A stretch of DNA of 64,000 nt from Cannabis sativa (taxonomy: Eukaryota > Streptophyta > Magnoliopsida > Rosales > Cannabaceae): NCBI RefSeq assembly GCF_029168945.1, contig NC_083604.1, positions 32,669,686-32,733,685 on the forward strand. Direction: 5' to 3'. Each line of letters begins with the position of its first letter. Position 1 is the first letter of the stretch. The position numbers were made by a program, and so were the translations under genes. A model generated the notes under the pieces. It did not search any database and was not told the origin of the DNA. It saw only the letters and a list, made by a program, of their open reading frames with translations. Positions 11,790-24,647 of the stretch are shown here, one piece after another.

Positions 11790-12630
11790 TTAAGATATTC
11801 GATCTCCATTGTGGGTTTTACACCGCGTTTGTTTTAGTGAGTAATCCTCCCTAATGGAGGAACGTTCATTAGCAATTTCGCACCGTTTAATCTCGAATGA
11901 TAAGTAGTTTGTAAGTGTTTTGTATGGTATGGATCACCCTAATGGTGGCGACCATACTTGACTTGCAAATTATGAAACAATGGTGGAAGCTCATAAGATA
12001 GAATTGCCTTGACTCTCGCCTAAACGGGACAACGCTGAATTCCAATCTTGATCGAATAAAAGGTTCCTAGAATGTTTAAGATTTTAGATGAGCTGACAAC
12101 TCTATTCAATGGATGGTAGCTTTGACTCTCGCCTAAATGGGACACTGATATCAGTTTGTTGAAAACCTTGGAAATTATTTAGGATTGTAAGTTTTAGTAT
12201 TTTCACTTGTCATTCCTACTTGCTATATGTTAAATAATTTCTGAATTGTGTATGAATTTATATTGAACAATGTTATTTTCTGTTATTAAGTTGTAGTTTA
12301 ATTTCGAATCTTCATTGTTTGTCTAACTTGACTTGTTTATCTAATGAGGTAAATCCCTAGTGGATTTTCACCATTAGACATACATAATAGTGTTAGATCT
12401 CGAAAGATAAATATTGTATATGCGACATCTAGCTGTTCATCAATTGATGACACCTTAGTCTAGTATTTTTACGATATGAAACAAGAAGATTGTATAAATA
12501 AGATTACTTTGACTTTCGCTAATCGAAGCATCGTTGGATTCTTATTTTAAACGAAATTATCCTAATTCCTCTTTGCTTATTCATTTCGAATTAGCTCAAT
12601 AACATATCATTGGATGAATGGTCTATAAAT
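11790..12630 (+). repeat. Duplicated leader module in A1
   Basis: Modules at about 11793-12135 and 12306-12625 are homologous to the pair in B1. Each carries ATCTCGAA.GATAA and a GACT.TCGC.TAA motif. Confidence 0.65.
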
Positions 12631-12810
12631 AATTTCATGTCATTCTATATTTTCTCTTAAGAAATTAAATGACCCATATGATTATAATCCCGAAATTCTA
12701 TTCCCAATTGATATAAATCCTCAATCTTAGAAATCTCCTACTTGTATGGGCAAATCTGACTTAGAGTTTGTATTAGTAGTGCTGGTCCAAGATAGAATTA
12801 CTCATTATAT

Positions 12811-12893
12811 TTGGTATAAATTTAAGTCTTTGACTTTAATTTTAGATTCCAAATAGAAATTTTCTTATATTTCTAATTCCAGAATACAATACA
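12811..12893 (+). other. ~83-bp segment specific to subfamily A interiors
   Basis: It is present here and, on the minus strand, at about 45410-45505 in A2. It is absent from the same place in B1 (near 3925) and B2 (near 20812). Short ATA repeats lie at its edges. It could be an old insertion in A or a deletion in B. Confidence 0.5.
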
Positions 12894-13089
12894 GTTACAC
12901 TTTCTCAAGTGTTTAATATCCATCTTCTATTAATGGATTAAAACTGTATGGAATATGAGTTAGGTATTCTGTGACCAGGATCCACTTTCAGTATTCTAAA
13001 AACTCTTTGATGTAACTAAACCTATGTCATCAAAAGACACTACCACTTTTTTTTAATCTATGGCATTTGTATCTTGTTCATAGTGGATT

Positions 13090-14970
13090 TGATAAGATCA
13101 ATCTCTGCAAAGAGTTAATATGCCTATATCCACTGAAAGTAGTTCATCTCATTCGCAGATGGATGTACATTCAGAGGTGGATATGAGTTTTTCGTTGTAT
13201 TCTTAAAACGATAACTCTAGATTACACCTTTTAGCAAGAAATTTGAAATGTTTGAAAAATTTCATTAATTTCTAGCAATGGTTAAAACCATTAAGGTAAG
13301 TGGTTAAAGATTTTGCGAACTGATAGGGGTGGAGAGATAGTTAGTAGATATGCAATTCAAAGATCATTAAATTAATTTTTGAAATATATCCAAACTTACC
13401 TCCCCAGAAATTTCGAGTTGCATATTGATGATTAGTTACTAGTCGTTGCCTTAATCCTTCTATGGTAATACAATTTCAGAATGATGTAATGGTTGGGTAC
13501 TTAATGTAAATCATTACTAGATTCATGGATGACCTAATAAAAATCTTAAGAAAAGCTAGAACTGTTAACCATGCTTTGTTAGCTATTCTAAGTGATTAGG
13601 GGTGGACCATCCCATAGTCAATAGATAAGAAAGTGTTTGTTCAAACAAATACTACTTTTCTAAGATAATGACTAAGTCTGAAAAATAAAGTAGCAAATAA
13701 AGGAGATATTTATTTCTTGATTCCAAAAGTGTTCTATCATCTTATTTGACATATGATGATCCCACTGCCTCTGTTGTCTTGTCACAACAAAAGAGGTTAA
13801 ATACCATTTAGTTTTCTTAGACATAATTCACGGTACCTTGTCGTAGTGGGAGAGTTTCTAGGAACTCACCTTCTCATGACTTGGGAGACACTAGTGATTA
13901 AAATCCATTGTGAGTTGAAACAAGTAATGGATTGTCAAGATAAGAAACTAAGAAGAAAAGCCAATAGAACTATGGTTTAATCCATTCACATGGAATAACC
14001 TAAAGTTTTCTATTACAAGGACATAAAAGGAAATTTTAGTTAACAAGTCTATTCTATGGACTTAACAAACTTCCTTTTCCTAGTATTATAGGTTTGAGTT
14101 TATCTAAACCTATGGCTTATGGTATACCTGGTAATTACTTACTCTAATGCAAGCAACTTACTTTAGTAAGATGCTGAAGCATTTTCTTTCAAATGGCAAT
14201 CTATAGAAGCTTCACAACTTCTTAGGCAAAGATTTTATTTATCTAAGGAAAAGTCTCAACTATTCCAGAAAAGATAAAGCCATGAAAGAATTTCTTAAAT
14301 CAACAGTGAGAGGTCTTAGACATGCTTTAGTATGCCTTAAACCAGACACCTGCTGTTGAGTGGGAGTAATGAGTAGGTATTAGATTAATCCAGGAGAAGA
14401 ACATTGGAAGACAATCAAGTAAATCTTAAGATTAAGAAGAGGAACTATATGTTAGTCTATAAGGGTGTGTTTAAAACTCTTAGACTTACACCATATAAGA
14501 TATCGAAATTTGCCTTTGTGCTAGAAAATCTTTCTGATAAGATGGTGATTACTCTGGGGGTGGAATACTGATTTTGGAGAAGTGTAAAAACGTATCTGAA
14601 GTCTCTAGGGCTACTAGAGAGGGACTAAATGTTAAAGTTACAGGAAAGGTACTTATTCAGTCTAAGGAAAGTTCTATACATTTTTGGCACCATTCCAAAA
14701 TGCCTAAACTACTAGTGTTAATTTCCTGATTAACCAAAAGTAGTTGCCAAAGCTATAGAATCCAGTATCCAAAGAGAGTAGACATATAGAGAGGAATTGC
14801 ACAATATCAATAATTTTGTGATTAAGGAAGAGTAATGGTGGAGAAAAGGTTGTGGTTAATTCAACCTTTCAGATCCTATTACGAGGAGTTTACTACTACT
14901 ACACTTGATTTGTATATCGAGGTGTTGAGATTATTTGAAACACACTTTTTTGTTTTATATTAGTGCAAGT
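13090..14970 (+). pseudogene. Decayed copia pol of A1
   Basis: It has the same remnants as in B1: an integrase-core piece around 13100-13380, the RT linker around 13740-13985, RNase H around 14240-14660, and the C-terminal tail around 14760-14970 before the polypurine tract (AAGTGGGAG). No open frame is long enough to be a protein. Stops and frameshifts are shared with the other A and B copies. Confidence 0.72.
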
Positions 14971-14977
14971 GGGAGTT

Positions 14978-16872
14978 TTTTGGGTTTTATGCCCTAAATA
15001 AAACTCATTTCAATATAATCAGATTTACTTATTAATATAGATCAGAAATAACATTTAATGTTGCATGGTTCACATGATTTATTTCATGATTATATGTACA
15101 TAATGTATAAATTCATCTGAAACCCTTTTCGCATACTTGATCCTGTTTATTGTGCCGTCAACACATTGGAAAGTAAACATGACTATGTGAATAAAGTTTC
15201 CTAGATTTATCAGACATAGGGTTTTACTGATATGATAATCTACAACAGAGTTTACTTGCATTTGGAGAAGTGCTATGTTCTTTCCAGAGCATTGGTTAAA
15301 GTAAAGCTCAGGTTGGATGCATGGAGTATGCATCGGAAGGGACCGATACTGAACTTTGACTTAGATTTATTAAACTTATCGTAATATCTATTCAAGTCAA
15401 TATCGCCTAGTTGATCCTAGATCAAATGTTCTTAATCTTGTTATGATTAGGCTCAATCTTGAAAGGCTATTCGTGTTCTTTGATTTGTTAGTTAAGCCTA
15501 CTTTTAGGTCAGGGTGATACGTACATTTTCGGAACACGGTAGTGCAATTGAGTGGGAGCGCTAGCATAAACATGGAATCTATAGCTTCTATCTAGCGAAT
15601 AGTAAGCAAAGGATGATCTCCTTCGAGCTTGACCGAACGAACATAAATGGTGGAGTACTCATTTCACATAAGCTGAAATATCATTTATACAGGGTCAAGT
15701 GTTTTAAGGAATAAATACATTGTAGGGTGTAACGGTAATCTAATCCCTTTACTGTGTAGATCATTCATATAGAGGATCATTGATCACATTAGGATTATAA
15801 CAATGGATAAGTAATGATGCATCTATATGGTGGAACATATAGAGCATTCTATATACTGAGAGTGCAATTCTAAGTTCTATGCATGGATTCAACGAAGAAT
15901 TAATAAGTTAGTGAATTTTAGTGCTAAATTCTTGATCTCATTATTGGAAGCTCGGTTATATAGACCCATGGTCCCCGCACTAGTTGAGATAATATTGCTT
16001 GTAAGACTCATATAATTGGTTTTGATTAATCAATTATAATTCTCAAATTAGACTATGTCTATTTGTGAATTTTTTCACTAAGTAAGGGCGAAATTGTAAA
16101 GAAAGAGTTTTAGGGGCATATTTGTTAATTATGATACTTTGTATGGTTCAATTAATAAATATGATAAATGACAATATTATTTAATAATTATTTATAGTTA
16201 TTAAATAGTTAGAATTGGCACTTCAATGGTGGAATTAGAAAATTGGTGTTTTTGAGAAAATAAGATGCAGAAAAGATAAAACTGCAAAATTGCAAAAAGT
16301 GAGGCCCAAATCCACTTGTATAGGGCCGGCCACTTTTGTAGGAAATTTAAACTGATATTTTCATTATTTTAATGCCAAATAATTCAAACCTAACCCTAGT
16401 AGAATGCTATAAATAGATAGTGAAGGCTTCAGGAAAATTACACTTTTCTTCAGACACTTCTGATTCAGAAAATTCTGAGCCTTCTCTCTCCCTATCTTGC
16501 CGACCACTCCCTCTCTCTTTCTTCCCTCTCAAATTTCGAAATTCTTAGTGTATGAGTAGTGCCCACACACAGCAAGTGATACCTCAACCATAGTGAGGAA
16601 GATCGTGAAGAAAGACTTTCAGCAAGAAGGAGTTTCAGCATCAAAGATTCAGAGAAAGAGATCCAGGTTCAGATATTGATAATGCTCTGCTACAGAAAAG
16701 AATCAAGGGCTAGATATCTGAACGGAAGGAGTCATTATATTCCGCTGCACCCAATGTAAGGTTTCCCAAACTTTATATGTGTTTATTTCATCGTCTTAGA
16801 AAATTCATATTTAGGGTGTTAATAAACGTACTTGTGAGTAGATCTAAGATCCTGGTAAAATAAATTCCAACA
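14978..16872 (+). repeat. 3' LTR of A1 (1,895 bp)
   Basis: It starts TTTTGGGTTTTATGCCC (the usual TG is TT here) and ends ATTCCAACA. GGCCGGCC is at 16324-16331 and the TATA box at 16408-16415. It is nearly identical to the 5' LTR; small differences include an extra TGAC near 15180. An antisense open frame (15333 down to 15079) recurs in other copies. Confidence 0.94.
16408..16415 (+). promoter_or_regulatory. TATA box of A1 3' LTR
   Basis: TATAAATA, with GGCCGGCC 76 bases upstream, as in the 5' LTR. Confidence 0.7.
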
Positions 16873-18291
16873 CCTAGATCAAATGATCTTATTCTTGATA
16901 TGATTAGGTTCAATCTCAAGAGTGTTATTCGTGTTCTTTGATTTGCTAGTTAAGCCTACTATTGGGTCAGGGTGATACGTACATTTTGGGAACACGGTAG
17001 TGCAATTGAGTGGGAGCGCTAACATAAATATGGAATCTATAGCTTCTATCTGGCAAATAGAAAGTAAAGGATGATTTCCTTCGAGCTTAACCAAACGAAA
17101 ATAAATGGTGGACTACTCATTTCACTTAGCTGAAATATCATTTATACAAGGTTAAGTGTTTTAAGGATAAAATACATTGTAGGGTGTTACGGTAATTTAA
17201 TCCCTTTACAGTGTAAATCATCTATATAGAGGATCATTGATCATATTAGGATTATAACAATGGATAACTAATGACGTGTCTATATCATGGAACATATAGA
17301 GTGTTCTATATGACTGAGAGTGCAATTCCATGTTCTAAGAGTGGATTCAATTAGGAATTAATAAGTTAGGAAATTTACTTGGTAAATTCGGTTCAACTTA
17401 TTGGAAGCTCGGTTATATAGACCCACGGTCCCCATACTAGTTGAGACCATACTGCTTGTAAGACTCAGTTAATTGATTTTAATTAATCAATTATAATTCT
17501 AAAAGTTAGACTATGTCTAGTTTATGAATTTTCACTAAGCAAGGGTAAAACAGTAAATAGAGAGTTTAAAGGGTATATTTATTAATTGGGAAACTTTGAT
17601 TAGTTTTTATTAATAAATAAAATAAATGACAATATATTATTTAATAATTAATTATAGTTATTAAATAATTAGATTTGACATTTATGTGGTTGAATGAGAA
17701 AATTGGCAATTTTGGAGAATGGGAAACTAGGAATGATAAAATAGGAAAGTTGTAAAAGTGAGAGGCTTGTTTCCAATTTTCTATGGCCGGCCACTTCACT
17801 TCCCTTTTATCACTTTATTTTTCATTTTTAAATGTCAAGTAATTCAACCTTAACCCTATGTGGTATTCTATAAATAGAAGGTAAAGGACTCAGGTTTCAC
17901 ATAGAATTAGATGTCATTCTTTTCAGAGTGAATTCCTGAGCCACCACTTTCCTCTCTCTCTTTTCTTCTCTGTTTTTCGAAATCCCTTAAGTGAGTGAGT
18001 AGTGCCCACACACATCAAGTGGTACCTCAATCATAGTATGTAAGACTATGGAAAATGAGCATCAAAGAAGGAGAGAAAGAGATCCAGATTCAGATCTTGA
18101 TAATACCGTGCTACAGAAAGGAATCAAAGGCTAGAGATCTGAATGGAAGGAGTCATAATATTACGCTGCACCTAATGTAAGGTTTTCTTAAACTCTTATG
18201 TGTTTATTTTCATTGTTTTAGAATTCATATTAGGATGTTAATCAAATATACTTGGTAGTAAATCTAGATCCTGGTAAAATAATTTCCAACA
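16873..18291 (+). repeat. 3' LTR of B1, second part
   Basis: It resumes with the duplicated CCTAG and continues the subfamily B LTR to AATTTCCAACA. GGCCGGCC is at 17785-17792 and the TATA box at 17869-17876. The frame at 17094-16879 (minus) is the recurrent antisense LTR frame. Confidence 0.9.
17869..17876 (+). promoter_or_regulatory. TATA box of B1 3' LTR
   Basis: TATAAATA at the conserved position. Spacing to GGCCGGCC is the same as in subfamily A although the sequences between have diverged. Confidence 0.7.
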
Positions 18292-18418
18292 TTACTAAGT
18301 AAATGGACTAGCTTGCTAAAATAAAATTTGACATAAGTAATTTTATTTAGGCCCAATTAGATTTGGGCTTATTCAATGAATAACAATTATTTATTAAAAG
18401 GTTAAATTCCTCTCTTTT

Positions 18419-18511
18419 GGGCCTTGTGTGAGAGTTGGGGGCCAATAGAAGTGGGTATGACATACTGAACCCAGCTCCCCCTCACATGAACTACCCCAAT
18501 TGTGAAGGCCC
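18419..18511 (+). other. Conserved foldable leader block, B2 copy
   Basis: GGGCCTT (18419-18425) pairs with AAGGCCC (18505-18511), with TGTGAG/CTCACA and GGGT/ACCC nested inside. Confidence 0.6.
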
Positions 18512-19795
18512 ATTTGCCTTATTTAAATAATTGTATTAGGTTAATTATATTAGTCTAACCTAATTAAAATTGAATTAGCAACATAATTAACTTTTAAAAT
18601 ATATGAAATTTATTTTTCATTTATTATTTTAAAGTTAATTTTAGAAAAACACTTAGTTAATGATATATATTATAGATAGTTATTTCTATACTAGTTATTA
18701 TTTCTAATATTAAATAGAAAAATATCATTGATTGTGAAATTAATTGTTTAATAATTAATTTTGGTACAATCTAAGTTTAACATATTTTCCTATTATTAAC
18801 ATAGAATTAATAATTAAGTCTCCTCTATACTTAATTATTTATTTCTTGAATTTAATACATTTAATTAAATTGAAAATTTCAATATCTAAGTTGATTTTCA
18901 TCATGATACTTAAATATTGTTATTTTCATATAATTTAATTAAAGTGGAAAATTATTTTAATTTTTGAATCTTATTTCAGATTAACCTAAATTTGAAAAAT
19001 TTTCAAAATATATTTTGTATTTTATTTTATTAATCCTTTTCACAAAATTTCGAAATTGCAATTCTTTAATGCAGAAATTTCGAATTTTATTTGAAAAATA
19101 GATTAAAGTTGAAGATTATTTATTTTAATTTTGGACCAACTTAAATCAATAATTTTTTCATTTAATGATTAATTAAAATAAATGAACTAAAATATATTAT
19201 AATTAGAAATTCAATTAATTAGTCAATGAAAGTCTAGATAGATATTATCTGTTTTGCTTGAAGTATTTTTCTAGTGATATTTAATTAAATAGAAAATTAA
19301 TATTTAAGCTGATTCTTAATCATGATACTTAAATATTTGAAATTTTTCTTAAATAAGAAAATTATATTTTTGTTGTAAATTAATTTTTATTAATTTTGGG
19401 CCAACACAAAATTAAGATAATTTTTCTAGGATTTATTTTTATTTTATTTAAAGCATTTTTCGAAAATTGTTTTCTTATATATACTTCAATTTTTTCGAAA
19501 TGTAATATATATTTATAGAAAATTAAATTTGAGTTGTAAATTAATTTAAATTAATTTTCAAACAACTTAAATTGAATATTTTTCTAAATATTTATTGGAA
19601 ATTATTACTAAGATAGAAATAATTCATGTTATTTTCATGTCCATCTAAGTATAATTTATAAATATTAAATGAAAATTTATATTTATAACTTTCATTCTAA
19701 ATTGGAAATTTTAATTAAATAAATATATCTTTAAAATAAATTGATTAAAATAAATATTAGAAGAAAATACACTTTAAATAATGAGCTTTATTATT
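18512..19795 (+). other. AT-rich leader of B2
   Basis: Non-coding and alignable with the leaders of B1 and A1. No gene seen. Confidence 0.65.
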
Positions 19796-19799
19796 ATTA

Positions 19800-20640
19800 A
19801 GATATTCGATCTCCATTGTTGGTTCTACATAGTTCTTATTTTAATGAGTAATCCTCCCTAATGGAGGAACGTTCATTAGCAATTTAACGCCGTAGAATCT
19901 CGAAAGATAATATTATTTGTAAGTGTTTTATATAGCATTGATCACCCTAATGGTTGCGACTGTATTTGACTTAAAAAAGTATGAAACAATGGTGGAAGCT
20001 CATAAGATAGAATAGCCTTGACTCTCGCCTAAACGGGACAACGCTGGATTCCAATCTTGATCGAATAAAAGGTTGCTAGAATGTTTATCATTTTAGATGA
20101 GCTGACAACTCTATTCAATGGATGGTATCACTGACTCTCGCCTAAACGGGACACTGATATCAGTTTGTTGAAGACCTTGGAAATTATTTAGGATTGTATG
20201 TTTTAGTATTTTCACTTGTCATTCCTACTTGCTCTATGTTTAATAATTTTTGAATTGTGTATGAATTTATATTGAACCATGTTATTTTCTGTTATTAAAT
20301 TGTAGTTTAATTTCGAATCTTCATTGTTGGTCTAACTTGGTTTGTTTTTCTAATGAGATAAATCCCTAATGGATTTTCACCATTAGACAAACATAATAGT
20401 GTTAGATCTCGAAAGATAAATATTGTAAATGCGACATTTAGCTGTTCATCAATTGATGACACCTTAGACTAGTATTTACAATATGAAAGAAGAAGATTGT
20501 ATAAATAATATTACTTTGACTCTCTCTAATCAAAGCGTCGTTGGATTCTTATTTAAAAACGAAATTATTCTAATTCCTCTTAGCTTATTCATTTCGAATT
20601 AGCTCAATAACATATCATTGGATGAATGGTCTATCAATCA
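19800..20640 (+). repeat. Duplicated leader module in B2
   Basis: Modules at about 19800-20130 and 20316-20635, homologous to those in B1 and A1. Confidence 0.62.
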
Positions 20641-20953
20641 TTTCATGTCATTATATTTTCTCTTAAGAAATTAGATGACACAAATGATTATATTCCTGAA
20701 ATTCTATCCCAAAATGATATAAATCTTCAATCTTAGAAATCTCCTACTTGTATGGCAAATAAGACTTAAGATTAGTAGATGTGGTCCAAGAAAGAATTAC
20801 TCATTATACAGTTACACTTTCACAGGTGTTTAATAACCATTTCCTTTCAATGGATTCAAACTATATGAGTTTAGTATTCTGTGACCAGAATCCACTTGCA
20901 CTATTCTAAGAACTCTTTGATGTAACTAAACCAAAGTCATCAAAAGATACAAC

Positions 20954-22744
20954 TGTTGGGTTTTATGCCCTAAATAAAACTCCATTTCAATGTAATCCAT
21001 TTTATTCAACATCAATAATGAAAGAGAAGTATTTTTCATTCATTTGTGTATGTTTTGGTTCACCTTATCAATTGCTTGTCTATTTGATTTATAAATTCAT
21101 CTAAAACCCTTTTCACAAACTTGATCCTGTTTATTGTGTTGTCAACACTTTGGAAAGTAAACATGACTATGTGAATAAAGTTTCCTAGATTTATCAGACA
21201 TAGGGTTTTACTGATATGATAATCTACAACAGAGTTTACTTGCATTTGGAGAAATGCTATGTTCTTTCCAGAGCATTGGTTAAAGTAAAGCTCAGGTTGG
21301 CTGCATGGAGTATGCATCGGAAGGGACCGATTTTGACTTTGACTTAGATTTATTAAACTTACCGTAATATCTATTCAAGTCAATATTGCCTAGTGGATCC
21401 TAGATCAAAATATCTTAATCCTGTTATGATTAGGCTCAATCTCAAGAGGCTATTCGTGTGATACATACATTTTGGGAACACGGTAGTGCAATTGAGTGGG
21501 AGCGCTAACATAAACATGGAATCTATAGCTTCTATCTGGAGAATAGTAAGTAAAGGATGATCTCCTTCGAGCTTGACCAAACGAAAATAAATGGTGGAGT
21601 ACTCATTTCACATAAGCTGAAATATCATTTATACGGGGTTAATTTTTTAAGGATAAAATACATTGCAGGGTGTAACGGTAATCTAATCCCTTTACAGTGT
21701 AGATCATTTATATGGTGGAACATATAGAGCATTCTATATACTGAGAGTGCAGTTCTAAGTTCTATGCGTTGATTCAACGAAGAATAATAAGTCAGTGAAT
21801 TTAGGTTATAAATTCTTGATCTGCTTATTGGAAGCTCGGTTATATAGACCCATGGTCCCCCCACTAGTTGAGATAATATTGCTTGTAAGACTCATATAAT
21901 TTGTTTTGATTAATCAATTATAAATCTCAAATTAGACTATGTCTATTTGTGAATTTTTCACTAAGTAAGGGCGAAATTGTAAAGAAAGAGTTTTAGGGGC
22001 ATATTTGTTAATTATGATACTTTGTATGGTTCAATTAATAAATATGATAAATGACAATGTTATTTAATAATTATTTATAGTTATTAAATAGTTATAATTG
22101 GCATTTAAATGGTTGAATTTGAAAATTGGCGTTTTTTTAGAAAATGAGATGCAGAAATGATAAAACTGCAAAATTGCAAAAAGTGAGGCCCAAATCCACA
22201 TAGCCATGGCCGGCCACTTTTATAGTCTTTATCATCTGATATTTTCATTATTTTAATGTCAAATAATTCAAACCTAACCCTAGTGGAATGCTATAAATAG
22301 ATATTGAAGGCTTCAGGAAAATTACACTTTTCATTCAGAGAAAAACCTCAGCCTTCTCTTTCTAAACCCTAGCCGCCACTTCTTACTCTCTCTTCTTCCT
22401 TGAAATTTCGAACCACTTAGTGATTAGAGTAGTGCCCACACACAGCAAGTGATACCTCAATCATAGTGAGGAAGATCGTGAAGAAAGACATTGAACAAGA
22501 AGGAGTTTCAGCACTAAAGAATCAGAGAAACAGATCGAGGTTCAGATCTTGATAATACTCTGCGTCAGAAAGGATACAAGGGTTAGAGATCTAAACGGAA
22601 GGAGTCATATTATTCCGCTGCATCTAATGTAAGGTTTCTCATACTTTATATGTGTTTATTTCATAATCGTTCTAGAAGTTCATATTTAGGGTGTTAATCA
22701 ACATACTTGTTAGTAGATCTAAGATCGTGGTAAAATTTCCAACA
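20954..22744 (+). mobile_element. Solo LTR, subfamily A, inserted in B2
   Basis: A full LTR (TGTTGGGTTTTATGCCC to TTTCCAACA, 1,791 bp) stands alone. ACAAC is present at 20949-20953 and again at 22745-22749, a perfect 5-bp target duplication, and the B2 interior continues across it. This is the usual product of recombination between the two LTRs of one element. GGCCGGCC (22208-22215) and a TATA box (22292-22299) are kept. Antisense frames 21317-21060, 21580-21380 and 21864-21625 are LTR frames, not genes. Confidence 0.95.
22292..22299 (+). promoter_or_regulatory. TATA box of the solo LTR
   Basis: TATAAATA, with GGCCGGCC 76 bases upstream. Confidence 0.65.
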
Positions 22745-24647
22745 ACAACCACATATTTTAAATCTATGACATTTGTATCTTGTTCATAGTGGTTTTGACA
22801 AGATCGTTCTCTGCAAAGAGTTAATATGCCTATATTTACTGAAAGTAAGTTCATCTCATTTGCAGATGGATGTACATTCAGAGGTGGATATGAGTTTTTC
22901 GTTGTATTCTTAAAACGATTACTCTAGATTTTACCTTATCCAAAATAAATTTGAAATGTTTGAAAAATTTCATGAATTTCTAGCAATGGTGAAAAACTAT
23001 TAAGGTAAGTGGTTAAAGATCTTGCGAACTGATAAGGGTGGAGAAAAAGTTAGTAGATATGCAGTTCAAAGATCATTAATTTGTTTTTTGAATTATATCC
23101 AAACTTACCTCCCTAGAAATTTCATTTTTCACATTGATGATTAGTTACTAGTCGTTGCCTAAATCCTTCTATGGTAATACAATTTCAGAATGATGTAATG
23201 GTTGTATACTTAATGTAAATCATTACTAGATTCATGGAGGACCTAATCAAAATCTTAAGAAAAGCTAGAACTGTTAACCATGGTTTGTTAGCTGTTTTAA
23301 GTGATTAGGGGTGGACCATCCCATTGTCAATAGATAAGAAAGTGTTTGTTCAAACAAATACTACTTTTCTAAGATAATGACTAAGTCTGAAAAACAAGTA
23401 GCAAATAAAGGAGATATTTAATTCTTGATTCCAAAAGTCTTCTATCATCTTATTTTACATGATGATCCCACTGCCTCAGTTGTCTTGACACAACAGAAGA
23501 GGATAATACCATTTAGTTTTCTTAGACACAATTCACGGTGCCTTGTCGTAGTGGGAGAGTTTCTAAGAACTCACCTTCTTATGACTTGGAAGACACTAGT
23601 GATTAAAATCCATTGTGAGTTTAAACAAGTAATGGATTGTCAAGATAAGAAACTAAGAAGAAAAGCCAAGAGAACTATAGTTTAATCCATTCACATGGAG
23701 TAAGCTAAAGTTTTCTATTACAAGGACATAAAAGGAAATTTTCGTTAATAAGTCTCTTCAATGGACTTAACAAAACTTCCTATTCCTAGTATTATAGGCT
23801 TGAGTTTATCTAAACCTACGGCTGATGGTATACCTGGTAATTACTTACACTAATGCAAGCAACTTACTTTAGTAAGATGCTGAAGCATTTTCTTTCTAAT
23901 TGCAATATATGGAAGCTTCACAACTTCTAAGCATAGATTTTACTTATCTAAGGAAAAGTCTCAATTATTCCAGAAAAGATAAAGCCATGAAAGAATTTCT
24001 TAAATGAACGGTGAGAGGTCTCAAATATGCTTTAGTATGCCTTGAGTAGGTATCAGATTAATCCAGGAGAGGAACATTGGAAGACAATCAAGTAAATCTT
24101 AAGATTAAGGAGAGGAACTATATGTTAGTCAATAAGGGTGTGTTTAAAACTCTTAGACTACACCATATCAGATTTCAAGACTTGCCTTTGTGCTAGAAAG
24201 TCTGATGATAAGACGGTGATTACTCTGGGGTGGAGTAGTGATTTTGGAGAAGTGTGAAAACCTATCTGAAGTCTCTTAGTCTACCAGAGAGAGACTGAAT
24301 GTTGAAGTTACAGGAAATGTACTTATTCAGTCTAAGGAAAGTTCTATACATTTGTGGCATCGTTCCAACTTGTCTTAACTACTAGTGTTATTTTCCTGAT
24401 TATCCAAAAGTGGTTGCCAAAAGTATAGAATCCAATAGTCTAAGAGAGTAGACATATAGAGAGGAATTTCACAATATCAAGAATTTTGTGATTAAGGAAT
24501 AGTAATGGTGGAGAAAAGGTTGTGGTTAATTCAACCTGTCAGATCCTATTACGAGGAGTTTACTACTACTACACTTGATTTGTATATCAAGGTGTTAATG
24601 ATTATTTAAAATGCATATTTTTTTTTATATTAGTGCAAGTGGGAGTT
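22745..24647 (+). pseudogene. Decayed copia pol of B2
   Basis: The integrase-core piece at 22830-23090 shows 'RGGYEFF' and 'FEMFEKF' across frameshifts, then a fragment corresponding to the DRGGE motif. An open frame at 23425-23685 ('DDPTASVV' to 'FKQVMDC') matches the linker and start of the RT region. RNase H pieces lie at 23960-24330 and the tail at 24450-24640. Part of the RNase H segment present in B1 and A1 is deleted near 24040. Confidence 0.72.

Larger units (their letters stand above)
6451..16872 (+). mobile_element. Complete copia element A1 (10.4 kb, non-autonomous)
   Basis: Two LTRs in the same orientation (6451-8340 and 14978-16872) flank an interior with a primer-binding site, leader, duplicated module, ruined pol and polypurine tract. 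The five bases CCTAG occur directly before 6451 and directly after 16872, a clean 5-bp target duplication inside the B1 LTR. By eye the LTR pair differs by only a few percent, so the insertion is fairly recent. No gag and no intact pol: it must have been mobilised in trans. Confidence 0.95.
1..18291 (+). mobile_element. Copia element B1 (non-autonomous, 5' LTR off-window, split by A1)
   Basis: Bases 1-5 (CAACA) are the last bases of a 5' LTR, because the same ending followed by the same primer-binding site occurs after complete LTRs at 8340, 33681 and 60172. The interior runs from 6 to 6002 and ends in a polypurine tract (AGTGCAAGTGGGAG). The 3' LTR is in two pieces, 6003-6450 and 16873-18291 (about 1,867 bp together), separated by element A1. 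After 18291 the sequence resumes in the leader of another copy of the same family, so B1 is itself an insertion in B2. It carries only a ruined pol and no gag. Confidence 0.88.
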
